The position numbers were made by a program, and so were the translations under genes. From Massilia arenae (GTDB lineage: Bacteria; Pseudomonadota; Gammaproteobacteria; Burkholderiales; Burkholderiaceae_D): a stretch of DNA of 34,065 nt. The stretch is from contig NZ_VPFD01000039.1 of NCBI RefSeq assembly GCF_008014745.1, forward strand, positions 1-34,065, written 5' to 3'. This document shows positions 32,571-34,065 of the stretch, piece by piece (within the stretch, counting starts at the first letter, position 1; each line of letters begins with the position of its first letter). Under the pieces are notes generated by a model. That model did no database searches. It was not told where the DNA came from and saw only the letters and a list, made by a program, of their open reading frames with translations.

Positions 32571-33778
32571 ACCAGGACCCAAGCAAGATTCTGATCGTCG
32601 ACGACCTGCCGGAAAACCTGCAGGCGCTCGAGGCGCTGCTGCGCCATGATCAGCGCGCCATCTACCAGGCCGCCTCGGGCGAACAGGCGCTGGCGCTGCT
32701 GCTCGAGCACGAGTTCGCGCTGGCCATCCTCGACGTGCAGATGCCGGGCATGGACGGCTTCGAGCTGGCCGAGGTGATGCGCTCGACCACCCGCACGCGC
32801 CACATCCCGATCGTGTTCGTCTCGGCCGCCGGGCGCGAACTCGATTATGCCTTCAAGGGCTACGAGAGCGGGGCGGTCGACTTCATGTACAAGCCGCTCG
32901 ACGCCGACGCCGTGCGCAGCAAGGTCAACGTGTTCGTGGCGCTCGACCAGCAGCGGCGCGAGACGCGGCGCCAGATGCTGGCGCTGGAACGGAGCCGGCA
33001 TGAGCAGGAGGTGCTACTGCGCGAGCTGAACCAGACCCAGCAGGAGCTGCAGCGCTCGCTGAAGATGCGCGACGAGTTCATGTCGCTGGTGGCGCACGAA
33101 CTGCGCACGCCGCTCAACACGCTGTTCCTGGAAACGCAGATGCGCAGCCTGCAGCTCAAGCGCGGCAACACGGCCGCCTTCGCGCCGCAGCCGATGGAGG
33201 CGATGATCCAGCGTGACGAGCGCCAGATCAAGTCGATGATCCGGCTGATCGACGACATGCTCGACGTCTCGCGCATGCGCAGCGGCAAGCTGTCGATCCG
33301 CCCGGCCCAGGTCGAACTGATGAATCTGCTGGAACGGGTGGTGAGCGACCTGTCGCTGCAGGCGGCCACTACCGGCAGCTCCCTGACCCTGCGCCCGCAC
33401 GGCGGCGTGACCGGCTGCTGGGACGAATTCCGCGTCGAACAGGTGATCGTCAACCTCTTGACCAACGCGCTGCGCTACGGCTGCGGCCAGCCGGTCGAGG
33501 TCAGCGTCGAGCGCAGTGGCGACCTGGTGCGGATCGACGTGCGCGACCAGGGCAAGGGCATCGCGCCATCCGACCTGGAGCGCATCTTCGAGCCCTACGA
33601 GCGCGGGGCCCGCAATGGCGAGCCGAAGGGCCTCGGCCTGGGCCTGTACATCTCCCGCCAGCTGGCCATCTCGCACGGCGGCGAACTGCGCGTAACGAGC
33701 AAGCCCGGCGAAGGCTCCGTATTCAGCCTGGTCCTGCCCTGCACCGACGTCCCCGTCTGCGCCGAAGCCGACGTCTAA
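32567..33778 (+). CDS. receiver-histidine kinase (soluble)
   Basis: The 403-residue cytoplasmic protein has an N-terminal receiver (phospho-acceptor Asp56 in ILDVQMPGMDGFE, with Asp12-Asp13 and Lys109), a coiled coil (about 127-165), HisKA with His177 (LVAHELRTPLN) and an ATPase domain (Asn296, VRDQGKGIAP, GLGLGLY). There is no membrane segment. A receiver in front of a kinase core suggests its kinase activity is set by phosphorylation from another kinase, plausibly the CHASE3 hybrid at the head of the operon. The start is fixed by the ATGA overlap with the CheB gene. The final output regulator is not in the window. Confidence 0.93.
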   Translation: MNQDPSKILIVDDLPENLQALEALLRHDQRAIYQAASGEQALALLLEHEFALAILDVQMPGMDGFELAEVMRSTTRTRHIPIVFVSAAGRELDYAFKGYESGAVDFMYKPLDADAVRSKVNVFVALDQQRRETRRQMLALERSRHEQEVLLRELNQTQQELQRSLKMRDEFMSLVAHELRTPLNTLFLETQMRSLQLKRGNTAAFAPQPMEAMIQRDERQIKSMIRLIDDMLDVSRMRSGKLSIRPAQVELMNLLERVVSDLSLQAATTGSSLTLRPHGGVTGCWDEFRVEQVIVNLLTNALRYGCGQPVEVSVERSGDLVRIDVRDQGKGIAPSDLERIFEPYERGARNGEPKGLGLGLYISRQLAISHGGELRVTSKPGEGSVFSLVLPCTDVPVCAEADV

Positions 33779-33804
33779 CCCACCCCTCCATCCTAATTAG
33801 GGTC

Positions 33805-33854
33805 AGAGTCGAATTGTTTGACAACTTTTGCGGATGAGCCGCTAATTCGACTCT
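33805..33854. repeat. 11-bp inverted repeat after the signalling operon
   Basis: AGAGTCGAATT (33805-33815) and AATTCGACTCT (33844-33854) are perfect arms around 28 nt, 27 bp after the last gene's stop. It may be a dispersed repeat unit or a terminator-like hairpin. There is no T-run. Confidence 0.5.
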
Positions 33855-34048
33855 CGTATATTGAAGGTACCGCAGCTGAGCTAGTCTGTGATGGCGATGA
33901 TGCGGTCGGGCGGAGTGATGCCGAACTACTCGAGTGCCGCTGAGCACGTGGATCAGATAGGTGCCTCCGCCCGTTTCATTTTGTTAGTCCGGACGGTATC
34001 TTGGGCCATCGCGCACGGCGTGGAGCCCGCATACGAGAGAGGCCAAAA
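33855..34048. other. gene-free stretch at the window end
   Basis: I find no coding region or clear promoter here. It separates the signalling operon from the possible gene start at 34049. Confidence 0.4.
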
Positions 34049-34065
34049 ATGAATACGACACGTAA
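34049..34065 (+). CDS. possible start of a gene cut off by the window end
   Basis: The ATG at 34049 is preceded by GAGAGAGG (34035-34042) with 6-nt spacing, and the next four codons (Asn-Thr-Thr-Arg) are open. Nothing can be said about the product. Five codons are too few to prove a gene. Confidence 0.35.

Overview
The window is 34 kb of high-GC bacterial chromosome with dense, mostly short-spaced genes. Gene content and protein flavour (MutS with an adjoining small periplasmic protein, a CphA/CphA' pair, proVWX, CheR/CheB linked to hybrid kinases) point to a betaproteobacterium of the Oxalobacteraceae, most likely Massilia or a relative. This is inference from protein families; there is no rRNA or tRNA in the window. 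I see no phage, insertion sequence or CRISPR array.

Layout. 1-3.9 kb: a REP-like inverted pair, then mutS and a translationally coupled exported protein that looks like a metallophosphoesterase with degraded metal sites (both minus strand). 4-4.7 kb: a TumE/TumA-type toxin-antitoxin module that is less GC-rich than its surroundings. 4.8-8.5 kb: the glycine betaine/proline importer proVWX (minus strand), with a near-consensus sigma70 promoter and a leader of about 275 nt that can form hairpins, then an AraC-type regulator. 9.7-15 kb: a KefB/KefC-like antiporter, a LysR regulator coupled to a pirin, a MaoC-type hydratase and a YcaC-like isochorismatase-family hydrolase. 15-22.9 kb: the cyanophycin locus. 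cphA' and cphA are on the minus strand; diverging from them is an ABC exporter-type fusion with an unusual N-terminus, directly abutting a DUF1854 gene. 23-27.5 kb: a pyridoxamine-oxidase-like stress protein, a GT1 glycosyltransferase and a UvrA2-type ABC protein that lacks the UvrB-binding region. 27.6-33.8 kb: a four-gene overlapping operon of a CHASE3/GAF hybrid histidine kinase with three receivers, CheR, CheB and a receiver-histidine kinase, with no chemoreceptor, CheA or CheW.

Two parts deserve most attention. In the cyanophycin locus the two synthetases are degenerate in complementary ways. The full-length CphA keeps both ATP sites but has lost the second His of the N-terminal HxxEH motif. 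CphA' keeps HxxEH but has lost the Mur-ligase P-loop and the C-terminal lobe. This suggests division of labour, with an ABC/DUF1854 partner of unknown substrate. In the last operon, CheR and CheB are translationally linked to a kinase whose Glu/Gln-rich coiled coil holds a near-match to a chemoreceptor methylation site, suggesting that the kinase itself could be the methyl-accepting protein. The window ends just inside the start of another possible gene.
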